Below the pieces are notes generated by a model. That model was given only the letters and a program-made list of their open reading frames with translations, ran no database searches and was not told where the DNA came from. A stretch of 64,000 nt of DNA, taken from contig JBFMGG010000007.1 of assembly GCA_040752835.1 (NCBI GenBank), forward strand, positions 434,001 to 498,000. The letters run 5' to 3'. Numbering within the stretch: the stretch's first letter is position 1; each line of letters starts with the position of its first letter. The DNA is from Campylobacterota bacterium. Its GTDB lineage: Bacteria > Campylobacterota > Campylobacteria > Campylobacterales > Sulfurimonadaceae. This document shows, piece by piece, positions 8,262 to 16,414 of the stretch. The position numbers were made by a program, and so were the translations under genes.

Positions 8262-9129
8262 AGCCGCTGCCGCGTTGGCGGCGGGGATGATCGCCGTTTC
8301 CCCGATTCACGCCGAGTACTGCATCGACTGGAGACCGTGGCTGCAGAAATACGCGGGGCAATCGGGTCACTGCTGGCCGACCGAGTCGGAGTGCAACGCC
8401 TATTATTTTTCCCGCTGCATGAATTCCAATTACAAACACGATTGCGCCGGGCCGTGCTATTTCAAACCCGGAATGTACCCCAAAACCGGGGCGGCAAAGA
8501 GTCCAAAAAGTGATGACGGGGCGGCGGCCGCGGCCAAAAAAGCGGCTGCGCTAAAACAGCAACAGCAGCAAGACGCGCTTAAAAAAGCGTTTCAGCAACA
8601 GCAGTTTAATGCCGAAAAAGAGGGGCTGCTCGGCAGTATGAAAGGGGTGCCGCCTTCCTTTCCTTCCAATCAGATCGTTTTAAAACCGGTTCCTCCGGCA
8701 CGCTCTCAACTCGATTGCATCGCCAACAACGAAGCGAACCGCAGCTGGGAATTGCGCGCGCCCAACTGTACCCCGGTTCTTCCCAGCGTGCCCGAACCGG
8801 GGAAACCGGTCGAAGCCGTGGGAACGACCACCTACGATCCGCAAATGTTGGGCAAGTTCATCGAAACCCTCCATCAACGCGTTTCGACCGCCAGAGAGTC
8901 GCTGTCGAAGCAGGATGCCGCGATTAGGGCCATGGAAAAAGAGATATCCCAAAAAGAGATGCAAGCACCCGATACGAAACTCCCCAAAGGGGAAAGCGAC
9001 GCGCTCAAACGTGCGCGTGAAGCTCTCGCCAAAGCCAAGGCCGATCGCGAACGGACCGCCCAGGAACTGGCACGTCTTGAACAGCAGGAAAAAGAAGCGA
9101 AAAACAGCCTTGAGGGAGGACCACGATGA
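8248..9129 (+). CDS. Secreted Cys-rich, Gln-rich coiled-coil protein, unknown function
   Basis: 293 residues. A signal peptide runs to about residue 22 (PIHA-EYC). The exported N-terminal part has six cysteines (25, 42, 49, 57, 66, 70) in 46 residues, enough for three disulfides. It is followed by an Ala/Lys/Gln-rich helix (91-125) that includes a run of five glutamines. Two further cysteines (157, 174) lie in a Pro-rich region, and residues 203-290 are a long charged coiled coil. I recognise no family. It overlaps the FecR gene by 14 bases and the following TPR-PDZ gene by 4 bases (ATGA), so the three form one operon and probably one envelope assembly. Confidence 0.7.
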   Translation: MIRAKAAAALAAGMIAVSPIHAEYCIDWRPWLQKYAGQSGHCWPTESECNAYYFSRCMNSNYKHDCAGPCYFKPGMYPKTGAAKSPKSDDGAAAAAKKAAALKQQQQQDALKKAFQQQQFNAEKEGLLGSMKGVPPSFPSNQIVLKPVPPARSQLDCIANNEANRSWELRAPNCTPVLPSVPEPGKPVEAVGTTTYDPQMLGKFIETLHQRVSTARESLSKQDAAIRAMEKEISQKEMQAPDTKLPKGESDALKRAREALAKAKADRERTAQELARLEQQEKEAKNSLEGGPR

Positions 9130-9160
9130 CGATCAAAACTTTGATGACGATCAAAACTTT
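9125..9160 (+). repeat. Perfect 18-bp tandem duplication at the start of the TPR-PDZ gene
   Basis: The 18-mer GATGACGATCAAAACTTT occurs twice head to tail (9125-9142, 9143-9160). It covers the start codon of the gene at 9126 and encodes MTIKTLMTIKTF, so there are two possible ATG starts 18 bases apart. Length divisible by three keeps the frame open. It looks like a recent slippage event. Confidence 0.9.
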
Positions 9161-10289
9161 TCATAACATAGGGATGGTGTTGATTCTTTGCGTATCGGCG
9201 GCGTATGCCGCGGAATCGGCTCAGGACGCGCGAAAATACATGGTCCGCGGCGTGGCGGCAATCGAGATGGCGAAAACTCCGGCAGAGCTCGAGGAAGCGG
9301 CGGCCGAATTTGTCCGGGCAACCGAGCTGGATCCGTCATTGGCGGCAGCATGGTATAACCTGGGGTCGATCAAAGCAAAACTGGGAGATTATAACGGCGC
9401 CATTGCGAGTTACAAACGCTACCTCTCTTTGGTTCCCAAAGCCGAGGATGCGTCCAAGATTCAAGACGAGATCATCAAGCTTGAATTCAGACAGGAAAAG
9501 GCGCTTAAATCATCATCCCGCCAAGGGACGTGGGTCTCAGCGGACGGGACACCTTTCATCCTAAAATCCGATGGTAACGGTATGACTTTGGAAACCGATC
9601 GGCACTTTATTACGGACGATGAGGCCGAAGGGACGTATCCTCTGGTCGGCAAGATGTGGATCACAGAAAAAGAACAGTTGAAATACGATCTGCAAGTAAG
9701 CGGCAATAAGCTCTCGGGAACATGGAAGCATTCATCGTTCAAGGCGGGTGAATGCACGATTCCCGAAGAGAGCGGAGAGGTGACCGGCGAAATTAAAGAT
9801 TCGGAAAAAAAGATCGTCTTGCGGTATGCGCGGATCAAATATCTCGCGACGAACAGCGGTTCCCTGTTCGGAGACGACTATTGTGCCGGAGTCAAAGCGA
9901 AAGAGACAAAAGAAACCGAAACCGTTTTCCGGGGGCCGCTTCCAAGAGGAGGCATTATGGCTGTTCTTTCGGGAATTCACTGGTATTGGCCGGGCGGGTT
10001 TTCATCCATACAGACGGGATGGACGGGTCATTTGATCGTCAGTGACGTCAATCCCAACGCTCCGGCCTTTGCAGCGGGACTGCGTGCAGAGGATATGATC
10101 TTGGCAATTAACGGAGTTGAAGTAAAGGGATTGCCTACGGCACAAGAAGCCATATTGCTTTTGCGCGGCGATATCGGAAGTGAAGTCGTACTGGACGTGT
10201 TGCACAAGGGTGAGGAAAAATCGGTCACCTTACGTTTCAAGCGCGTCAACGTATGGGATTACGTGCGCGGAAAGTCGTGGGTTAACTGA
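9126..10289 (+). CDS. Secreted TPR protein with two-cysteine domain and C-terminal PDZ domain
   Basis: 387 residues. The first ATG (9126) follows GGAGG at 9116-9120; a duplicated second ATG (M7) is at 9144. The signal peptide ends near residue 29 (AAYAAES). TPR repeats span about 35-105 (AAAWYNLGSIKAKLGDYNGA, 73-92). Residues 134-268 are the two-cysteine domain also found in 6485-7291 (C210 in ECTIP, C253 in DDYCAGVK). Residues about 300-373 are a PDZ domain (NAPAFAAGLRAEDMILAING). There is no protease domain, so the PDZ probably binds C-terminal peptides of partners or misfolded envelope proteins. It is last in the 7377-10289 operon. The duplication with 6485-7291 on the other flank suggests an inverted gene duplication, with PDZ gained or lost. 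Confidence 0.8.
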   Translation: MTIKTLMTIKTFHNIGMVLILCVSAAYAAESAQDARKYMVRGVAAIEMAKTPAELEEAAAEFVRATELDPSLAAAWYNLGSIKAKLGDYNGAIASYKRYLSLVPKAEDASKIQDEIIKLEFRQEKALKSSSRQGTWVSADGTPFILKSDGNGMTLETDRHFITDDEAEGTYPLVGKMWITEKEQLKYDLQVSGNKLSGTWKHSSFKAGECTIPEESGEVTGEIKDSEKKIVLRYARIKYLATNSGSLFGDDYCAGVKAKETKETETVFRGPLPRGGIMAVLSGIHWYWPGGFSSIQTGWTGHLIVSDVNPNAPAFAAGLRAEDMILAINGVEVKGLPTAQEAILLLRGDIGSEVVLDVLHKGEEKSVTLRFKRVNVWDYVRGKSWVN

Positions 10290-10308
10290 TAGTTTCAGAA
10301 ATGAACAG

Positions 10309-10314
10309 TATAAT
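10309..10314 (+). promoter_or_regulatory. -10 box for the PAS-GGDEF gene
   Basis: TATAAT in the 57-base gap before the GTG start at 10347. No good -35 is seen. Confidence 0.45.
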
Positions 10315-10346
10315 CATTTAATTCAGTAATTCGAGAGTGGGCCAGC

Positions 10347-11729
10347 GTGATCAAAATTATCGACAGTGAAGAGTTTTCGCATTTTTTGCGCATCAACCGC
10401 AACGACATTATCAAACGATGGATGGGGAAAAGCGAGGTCCAAAACGTCCTCCACCGCCATTCGCTCCCGGCAATCGAGAAAAACACCCATTTGTTCTATC
10501 GCTTCTGTGACTGCTACATCAGCGTCATTGAATGGCGTGCGACGGTCTCGGAGTGCCATGCAAAAATCGATTTTCTCCAGCTTCTGAACAACTACAACGT
10601 CACCACGGCCGACCTGTTCACCCTCATCATCAAGCTGAAAAACGCGATCGAAGAGGTCATTTTTGAAAACGGCAACCTCTCCTATGCCCTGCAAAGCGAG
10701 ATCGATTCGCTGACCCTTCAGATGGCAAACGATCTGGCGTCGAATTTCGAAAGCATCATCCGCAGCAACCAAAATTACAAAAGCGAAAATTCCAACCTCC
10801 TTGCCGAATACAAAAAAGCGGTCGATCTGAGCAACATCGTTTCCAAAACCAATCCCAAAGGGGTGATAACCTACGTCAACGACAAATTCTGCGAAATCTC
10901 CGGATACACCCGCGAAGAACTGATCGGAAAACCGCATAACATCATTCGTCATCCCGAAATGTCCCGCGAGGCGTTCAAGAATCTCTGGGATACCATCAAG
11001 GCGAAACGAAGCTGGAGCGGCGTCGTCACCAACATGAAAAAAGACGGCGGAACCTATATCGTCGATACGACCGTCATACCGATTCTCGACGTGGACGGCG
11101 ACATTGTCGAATACATCGCGATACGCCACGACATCACCGAACTCGAGCAGACCAAGCAACAGCTGCGCAACATTAATCAGGCGATGAAATACAAAGTCGA
11201 CGAACTTTATTCGATGACCAACGCCCTCGAAGAAAAAGCGTCCAAAGACAACCTCACGGGGATCAATAACCGTGAAAATTTCGAGGAGATGTTCGGGATC
11301 GAGATCGCCAACGCGCGCCGATACGATCAGCCGCTTAGCCTAATCATATTCGACGTCGATCATTTCAAGGCTATTAACGATACCTACGGTCATCAGATGG
11401 GTGACCTGATTTTAAGAGACATGGTCGAACTCGTCGCCCGTAACCTCAAGAAAGGGGACCTCTTCGCCCGATGGGGAGGAGAGGAATTCGTGATTCTCAC
11501 CCCCTCCACCGATATCACCGGAGCGTCCAACCTCTCCGAAAATATCCGGATGCTGGTGCAGTCGAACGGCTTTAGCGGCATCGACGAAAAAATCACTCTC
11601 AGCTTCGGTATTGCCCAGCTCGATGGGAACGACGACAAAAAAACCCTTTTCCAAAAAGCGGATGCGGCACTTTATGAAGCCAAAAAGAAAGGGCGCAACC
11701 GGGTTGAAATTTACAATCCGCTGCTGTAG
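10347..11729 (+). CDS. PAS-GGDEF diguanylate cyclase, soluble
   Basis: 460 residues from a GTG start. Residues 1-140 are helical, of unknown type, with three cysteines (54, 56, 70). About 150-265 is a PAS domain of the Aer-like kind (ITYVNDKFCEISGYTREEL, then IIRHPEMSREAFKNLW), which in relatives binds flavin or small ligands. A coiled linker follows (265-295), then GGDEF from about 298 with DVDHFKAIND and active-site GGEEF (377-381). The residue pattern at the inhibitory site is KKGD (368-371), with Lys replacing the Arg of RxxD, so product inhibition may be weakened. It should produce cyclic di-GMP, perhaps in response to redox or oxygen. Transcribed alone. Confidence 0.88.
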   Translation: MIKIIDSEEFSHFLRINRNDIIKRWMGKSEVQNVLHRHSLPAIEKNTHLFYRFCDCYISVIEWRATVSECHAKIDFLQLLNNYNVTTADLFTLIIKLKNAIEEVIFENGNLSYALQSEIDSLTLQMANDLASNFESIIRSNQNYKSENSNLLAEYKKAVDLSNIVSKTNPKGVITYVNDKFCEISGYTREELIGKPHNIIRHPEMSREAFKNLWDTIKAKRSWSGVVTNMKKDGGTYIVDTTVIPILDVDGDIVEYIAIRHDITELEQTKQQLRNINQAMKYKVDELYSMTNALEEKASKDNLTGINNRENFEEMFGIEIANARRYDQPLSLIIFDVDHFKAINDTYGHQMGDLILRDMVELVARNLKKGDLFARWGGEEFVILTPSTDITGASNLSENIRMLVQSNGFSGIDEKITLSFGIAQLDGNDDKKTLFQKADAALYEAKKKGRNRVEIYNPLL

Positions 11730-11748
11730 TTTGCCCCCTTTTTTTCTT

Positions 11749-12030
11749 TCAAAACGTGATGGTAGTCGTTCGGGAATAGAGCCACAGCCCCTCGAAGACA
11801 ACAAACTGCACAATCAGTATGATCCAAAAAAGTTTTCGGTATTTTTGGTTTTTATGACGGAAAATTTTCTGGGCGAATACCGCGCCAACGCTTCCTCCCA
11901 TCAGCGCGAGAGTCAAGAGAGTTTTTTCGCGGATGCGGGAACGGTTGGTCCTGGCGAGAAATTTGTCATAGCCGAAAAGGGCAAAAGTGAACAGATTGAA
12001 CAAGACGAAGAGAAGGATGAATGCTTTCAT
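11749..12030 (-). CDS. DUF1294 family small membrane protein
   Basis: 93 residues from the Met at 12030; a longer reading from 12114 adds 28 unconvincing residues. Membrane helices lie at about 2-20 and 70-88 with a short hydrophobic stretch between. The block GYDKFLARTNRSRIREKTLL followed by MGGSVGAVFAQKIFRHKNQKY is characteristic of DUF1294. Function is unknown in the family. It is divergent from the alcohol dehydrogenase gene and convergent with the PAS-GGDEF gene, whose stop is 19 bases away across a T-rich stretch that may terminate both. Confidence 0.8.
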   Translation of the reverse strand: MKAFILLFVLFNLFTFALFGYDKFLARTNRSRIREKTLLTLALMGGSVGAVFAQKIFRHKNQKYRKLFWIILIVQFVVFEGLWLYSRTTTITF

Positions 12031-12109
12031 GGTGTTTAGGGCTTTCGGGAAAAAAATAAAGATAATGCGTCCATTCCGAAAGTATAGCCGGATGGAGGTA
12101 AAAGGTTGG

Positions 12110-12115
12110 TACAAT
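12110..12115 (+). promoter_or_regulatory. Possible -10 box for the iron alcohol dehydrogenase gene
   Basis: TACAAT lies 29 bases before the ATG at 12145, in the region shared with the divergent DUF1294 gene. Confidence 0.35.
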
Positions 12116-12144
12116 CACGTATACCAAAGTACCAAGGCATCTCC

Positions 12145-13290
12145 ATGACACCTTTTAGCTATCATAATCCGACCCGGATCGAATTCGGACCGCAAAAAGA
12201 GGAACGGATCGGAGAGTGGCTTCGAAACGACGGCGTCGAAAGAGTATTGCTCGTTTACGGCACGGGATCGATCAAACAAAACGGATTGTACGAGCGTGTT
12301 GTAAAAAGTCTCGAAGAAGCCGGCATCGCGTGTGCGGAACTCTCCGGGGTAATCAGCAATCCGCTGCTCGGGAAAGTCCGTGAGGGGATCGAAGCGGCGA
12401 GAACTTTCCGGGTGCAGGCCGTTCTCGCAGTCGGCGGCGGATCGGTCATCGACACGGGCAAAGCCATCGCCGCCGGGATTCCTTTCGACGGCGATGTATG
12501 GGAATTTTTCACCGGAACGCAAGAACTCACAGATGCTTTCCCCGTCTATACGATCGTGACGCTTGCCGCCGCCGCCAGCGAGATGAACGGCAACTCGGTG
12601 ATAACGAACGAAGAGACAAGGCAAAAATATTCGATCGGTTCGCAATGTCTGAATCCGAAGCTCTCCGTCGTCAACCCCGACCTGATGATGAGCGTCAGCA
12701 AAGAGTACCTGGCCTATTCGGCTTCCGACATCATCGCCCATGCGATCGAAACCTACTTTACCGCCGTCGATCACCCCCGCTTCCAGTCACGCCTGGTCGA
12801 ATCCATCGTCAAAAGCGTCATCGAACTCACCGACCGGCTGATCGAGCATCCGGAGGACTATCATGCGCGAGCCGAATTCGCGTGGGTCTCGACCCAGGCC
12901 CTCAATGGTCTGACCACTTCCGGAACCGGAGGAGGAAATTTCCCGAACCACATGATCGAACATGCCCTCTCGGCACTGTTCAACATTCCGCACGGGGCAG
13001 GGCTTTCGATCGTTGTCCCCGCATGGATGAGCTGGCACAAAGAGAGAAATCGCCCGCAGTACGAACGCTTCGCCAAAGAGGTCTTCGGGAAAAACAGCGC
13101 CGAAGAGGGGATAACGATGCTCAAACGCTGGTACGGCTCGATCGGAACCCCGATCACCCTTGCGCAAGCCCGTATCCCCAAAGAGAAGATTCCCGAGATC
13201 GCACGCAATGCTTATGAACTTGGAGTCGTGTGGGGGATGGGTGAAGCCTATTCGACGGAAGATATCGTTACGATTTTAGAAAATGCATGA
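12145..13290 (+). CDS. Iron-containing alcohol dehydrogenase (YqhD/butanol dehydrogenase type)
   Basis: 381 residues. The start at 12145 follows AAGG, and upstream in-frame codons do not fit the family. The dinucleotide site is VGGGSVIDTGKAIA (97-110). The metal ligands fall as in YqhD: D195 and H199 (SDIIAHAIETYF), H269 (NFPNHMIEH) and H283 (IPHGAGLS). It should reduce aldehydes to alcohols with NAD(P)H in the cytoplasm, and a role in aldehyde detoxification is likely. A thioesterase gene follows closely (36 bases), so the pair may be an operon. Preferred substrate cannot be read from sequence. Confidence 0.88.
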   Translation: MTPFSYHNPTRIEFGPQKEERIGEWLRNDGVERVLLVYGTGSIKQNGLYERVVKSLEEAGIACAELSGVISNPLLGKVREGIEAARTFRVQAVLAVGGGSVIDTGKAIAAGIPFDGDVWEFFTGTQELTDAFPVYTIVTLAAAASEMNGNSVITNEETRQKYSIGSQCLNPKLSVVNPDLMMSVSKEYLAYSASDIIAHAIETYFTAVDHPRFQSRLVESIVKSVIELTDRLIEHPEDYHARAEFAWVSTQALNGLTTSGTGGGNFPNHMIEHALSALFNIPHGAGLSIVVPAWMSWHKERNRPQYERFAKEVFGKNSAEEGITMLKRWYGSIGTPITLAQARIPKEKIPEIARNAYELGVVWGMGEAYSTEDIVTILENA

Positions 13291-13326
13291 TTGCATCCGA
13301 AAAGTTCGAACAATAAAGGTCAAAAG

Positions 13327-13698
13327 GTGAAAATACGGGTCTATTACGAAGATACCGATGCCGGAGGCATCGTTTACCACTCCAACTATCTTAATTTCTG
13401 CGAACGGGCGCGAAGCCATCTGTTCTTCGATGCGGGACGTTCCCCGATACTCGCAGAGGGGCATTTCGTCGCCAAGCATCTCGAAGCCGACTACATCAAA
13501 AGTGCAAAGCTCGGAGACATCCTCGAGGTTAAAACCTCGCTGGTCGAGATGAAAAAGGCCTCTTTGACATTGCTGCAGCAGGTTTTTCGGGAAGAGGAAA
13601 AGCTGTTTGAAATGACGATCGTACTGGTGTTTATCGATTTTGCGGGAAGAATGACCAAAATTCCCGTTCCGGAGCGGGAATTTTTCCTAGCGCTTTAG
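13327..13698 (+). CDS. ybgC: Acyl-CoA thioesterase, YbgC/4HBT hotdog family
   Basis: 123 residues from a GTG start at 13327, preceded by AAAGGT; the TTG at 13291 would add 12 unconserved residues. The N-terminal signature VYYEDTDAGGIVYHSNYL contains the catalytic Asp and the His/Tyr typical of YbgC 4-hydroxybenzoyl-CoA thioesterase-like proteins. It hydrolyses acyl-CoA thioesters in the cytoplasm; in other proteobacteria ybgC accompanies tol-pal, which is not the case here. The end overlaps the convergent ankyrin gene by 12 bases. Confidence 0.85.
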   Translation: MKIRVYYEDTDAGGIVYHSNYLNFCERARSHLFFDAGRSPILAEGHFVAKHLEADYIKSAKLGDILEVKTSLVEMKKASLTLLQQVFREEEKLFEMTIVLVFIDFAGRMTKIPVPEREFFLAL

Positions 13699-14142
13699 AA
13701 GCGGTTTGAGTTTCGGAGCGGCTTTTTCGATGGCATCGGCGATGGTGCGGTTCTCCCGCATCATCGCGATGTCCAGCGGGGTCATCCCCTCCCGGCTGAT
13801 CGCGCTGCCTGACGCTCCGTGTTCGAGAAGGTAGAGCGCGACGGCCGTACGGTTTTTCCACGCCGCGAGATGAAGGGCGGTCGCTCCGCCGGCGTCGTGG
13901 GCGTTGACGTCGGCCCCTTTTTCGACGAGATGTCTGACCGCTTCGTCATTGCCGACCCAACATGCATACATCAAAACGGTCTTGTTATTGTCGCCGCGCA
14001 TCGCGTTGGCATCCTGAAGCGTCTGTACCTGTGCTTTGAATGTTTCGGTATCGTTCCGATCGAGCAGGGCGACAAGCTGGAGAATATCGGCACCCTGTGC
14101 CAGCGAAACGAGCATCAGCAGAGGAAAAAACAATCTCCGCAT
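13687..14142 (-). CDS. Secreted ankyrin-repeat protein
   Basis: 151 residues. A signal peptide spans about 1-17 (LMLVSLAQG-AD). Three to four ankyrin repeats follow, seen as KTVLMYACWVGNDEAVRHL, GATALHLAAWKNRTAVALYL and MTPLDIAMMRENRTIADAI. Ankyrin repeats bind proteins; small periplasmic ones in related bacteria often accompany catalases or peroxidases. Here the upstream same-strand neighbour is a ferritin-like protein, only 3 bases away, so co-expression with iron storage or peroxide defence is plausible. No partner can be named. Confidence 0.8.
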   Translation of the reverse strand: MRRLFFPLLMLVSLAQGADILQLVALLDRNDTETFKAQVQTLQDANAMRGDNNKTVLMYACWVGNDEAVRHLVEKGADVNAHDAGGATALHLAAWKNRTAVALYLLEHGASGSAISREGMTPLDIAMMRENRTIADAIEKAAPKLKPLLKR

Positions 14143-14145
14143 CGG

Positions 14146-14652
14146 TTAGCTTTTGAACTCGGCGATAAAATCCTGAATGTCATCAAACAGAGCCTGCAGG
14201 TCCTCTTCGTGTTCGACTTCGTCGGCAAGGATCTGCGAGACCATGTCGTACGTGACGATGTCCTTCTCGCGCGTCAGATCGAGAATGTTCGAATAGACGC
14301 TGATGGCGCATTGTTCCCCTTTGATGGCCTGCTGCAAAACGTTGCGGACGTCGGGATTTTCCGGCGCGTCGTAACCGCAGTTGCTGTTTTTGAGCCAGTC
14401 GGAAGGATGGAGCGCGGGGGTGCCTCCAAGCTGGATGATACGGTCACAGACCATTGTCGCATGGCGCAGTTCGTCGGCGGCATGTTGCGTCAGCTCGGCG
14501 ATGGCGGCGTCTTTCATCAGCCCCTTGACCACTTTGGCTTCGATAAAATACTGATAATAGGCCAGCCACTCGTCGCAGTAAGCTTTGTTAAGCAGTTCGT
14601 AAACGGTTTGTGCTTCGATCCCCTTGAGGAGAGAAATACCTCTTTTTGCCAT
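14146..14652 (-). CDS. Ferritin-like diiron protein (bacterioferritin/Dps-like)
   Basis: 168 residues, four-helix bundle pattern. Candidate diiron ligands are E28 (DEWLAYYQYF), E61 and H64 (ADELRHATM), E113 (KGEQCAIS), E145 and H148 (DEVEHEEDL), the spacing of ferritin/bacterioferritin/DpsL families. A heme-binding Met is not evident. It likely oxidises and stores ferrous iron or removes peroxide in the cytoplasm. A RBS-like AAGGAA precedes the ATG. The ankyrin gene follows 3 bases downstream, and a Crp/Fnr regulator gene lies immediately upstream (27 bases), possibly its controller. Confidence 0.8.
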   Translation of the reverse strand: MAKRGISLLKGIEAQTVYELLNKAYCDEWLAYYQYFIEAKVVKGLMKDAAIAELTQHAADELRHATMVCDRIIQLGGTPALHPSDWLKNSNCGYDAPENPDVRNVLQQAIKGEQCAISVYSNILDLTREKDIVTYDMVSQILADEVEHEEDLQALFDDIQDFIAEFKS

Positions 14653-14679
14653 GGAAATTCCTTTGTAAAGCAGATAGGA

Positions 14680-15366
14680 TTACTTTATCAGCGATTCTCT
14701 TAAAGGAAAATTATTATCCGCGATACCCTGCAGCGTGCGGGGGTCGTCGACGAACAGCCGCCTGTCTTCTTGATACGAGATCAGGGAGAGGGTTTTGAAC
14801 TTTTTAAGGGTACGGGAGAGGGTTTCGGGGGTGATGGCGAGCAACGCGGCGATTTCGATCCCTTTGAGCCGTCGGAACGCGTCGGCATCTTCGAGTATGA
14901 GTCGTGCGACTTTGGCCGAGGCGTTCGGGGCGCTGTGACGTTGCAAAGAGGCTTCTAGCGCACCGATTTTTTGGGTCAGGGAAGCGATCATGGTAATGCT
15001 CAACGAAGGATCTTCACGTAAAAGGGAGAGAAAACGTTCCCGTTCGATTTTGAGTACGGCCGCCGTGCCGACCGCTTCGGCGGATGCGGGAAAAGGAACC
15101 TGTTTGAGGGTCGCCACTTCGGCGATCAGAGAAGGGGCGCGAAAGCGGTGAACGACGATCGTTTCGGTCGATGCGGAAGTTTTGAAAATACTCGCTTCCC
15201 CTTCGAGCAGAAGGTGAAAATGGCGGCTTTCATCCCCTTCGTAAAAGATGATTTCACCGCTCTCGTAGCATTTGAGGGAACTGATCGCTTCAATTTTTTC
15301 GATCTGCTGTACAGAAAGATGGCTGAAAAGCCCTCCCTCAAGCAGCTTAGGGTCGAAGCGGCTCAA
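14680..15366 (-). CDS. Crp/Fnr family transcription regulator
   Basis: 228 residues. The N-terminal cyclic-nucleotide-like beta barrel is at about 15-125 (SGEIIFYEGDESRHFHLLLEGEASIFK), with a dimer helix at 130-155 and a Crp-type helix-turn-helix at 170-205 (IEIAALLAITPETLSRTLKKFK), whose recognition helix has the TPETLSRTL pattern of Fnr/Dnr regulators. No N-terminal cysteine cluster exists, so it is not an Fnr-type Fe-S oxygen sensor; a heme/NO (Dnr) or other ligand sensor is possible. It sits upstream of the ferritin-like gene and overlaps by 20 bases the end of the upstream periplasmic protein gene. Confidence 0.85.
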   Translation of the reverse strand: MSRFDPKLLEGGLFSHLSVQQIEKIEAISSLKCYESGEIIFYEGDESRHFHLLLEGEASIFKTSASTETIVVHRFRAPSLIAEVATLKQVPFPASAEAVGTAAVLKIERERFLSLLREDPSLSITMIASLTQKIGALEASLQRHSAPNASAKVARLILEDADAFRRLKGIEIAALLAITPETLSRTLKKFKTLSLISYQEDRRLFVDDPRTLQGIADNNFPLRESLIK

Positions 15367-16414
15367 ATCCGGACTCCTTGGGACGTAAAAGTTCGATCGG
15401 GTAGATCACCTGGTTGTTGACGATGCGCATCGTATAAGAGCGTGGCGTCCCGTTAAGCTTGGCGACGAGATAATCGATCCCTACGCTGGAGGCGTAATGG
15501 ACCCAGTCGAAGGCGATATCGTTGTTCATCAGCGCGTTGGACGCGTAGATTCCGGGAGGAAATTCGACGAGGGAATTGGCGATGATCATGTTTTTGCGGT
15601 CATGATACTGCGTCAGATGCAGCAGATTGGGATCGATGTTGATCTGCGTGGAGAGGATATTGCGCTCTTTAACCCCCGTAAAAGTCATGTGGGCCGCGAG
15701 CAGCGAGCTTTTGACGACGGGAACATGGAATATGACGCTTTTTTTATGGAATTGGGCCGGTCGGGAGAGATGGGAGACGATATTGTCCCCCTTGGGATCG
15801 ACGGGGTAGGCGGTAAAGGTTTTTTTGGCCCCTTTATGGGCTACGAAAACCTCTTCGGTCGAGGCTTTGAGCTGTTTGCCCACCGCAGAGTCGTCATAAA
15901 ATACGGCGATCGAATCGGACATATGGGGGAGGAGGGCTTCGATCTGGCGGACGTAGTCGATCGAGCCGAATACGATGTTCTGCGATGCCTCGGGAAAATC
16001 GCGCTTGTGGACGGTGGGGACAAAAATCGCCAGACCGGTGTCCGCACCCAAAAGATTTTTCGTCCCCGCCGAAGTCAGGGGTGCCAGAACGGCCTGTATT
16101 CCTTCTTTGCGGATTTCGTCGAGCGCTTTGCGCAGGGATTCGGGCGATTCGTCCGGGACGGTGAAATGGCGCATTTCACACCCCGAAGGGGTTACCCCCA
16201 GGGTTGTCGCCAAAGCGACGTTGAATATCGATTGCGAATAGCGGCCGATTACTCTGGGTGCGGAGAGGACGGCGATTTTGGCAACCGGAGAAACCGGCGG
16301 CACGGTGTTCGCCGAAGCATCGGAAATTTCGAGCGTTTTGGCAATCGTGAGCGGCTGCGCGTGGGCCGCGCCCAATACAAACAGCCAGACGATGAGGAAG
16401 AAGACCGTTTTCAT
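15347..16414 (-). CDS. Periplasmic protein with a binding-protein-like fold, unknown function
   Basis: 355 residues. A signal peptide spans 1-19 (LGAAHA-QP). The alternating strand-helix pattern (IAVLSAPRVIGRYSQSIFNVALA; GIQAVLAPLTSAG; IAVFYDDSAVGKQLKAS; SVIFHVPVVKSSLLAAH) resembles a type I periplasmic-binding/LpoA-like fold, though no strong motif is present. It could bind a small ligand or, like LpoA, a penicillin-binding protein. It begins 4 bases inside the end of the uracil-DNA glycosylase gene (overlap 16411-16414) and overlaps the downstream Crp/Fnr gene by 20 bases, so all are co-transcribed. Confidence 0.65.
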   Translation of the reverse strand: MKTVFFLIVWLFVLGAAHAQPLTIAKTLEISDASANTVPPVSPVAKIAVLSAPRVIGRYSQSIFNVALATTLGVTPSGCEMRHFTVPDESPESLRKALDEIRKEGIQAVLAPLTSAGTKNLLGADTGLAIFVPTVHKRDFPEASQNIVFGSIDYVRQIEALLPHMSDSIAVFYDDSAVGKQLKASTEEVFVAHKGAKKTFTAYPVDPKGDNIVSHLSRPAQFHKKSVIFHVPVVKSSLLAAHMTFTGVKERNILSTQINIDPNLLHLTQYHDRKNMIIANSLVEFPPGIYASNALMNNDIAFDWVHYASSVGIDYLVAKLNGTPRSYTMRIVNNQVIYPIELLRPKESGFEPLRP

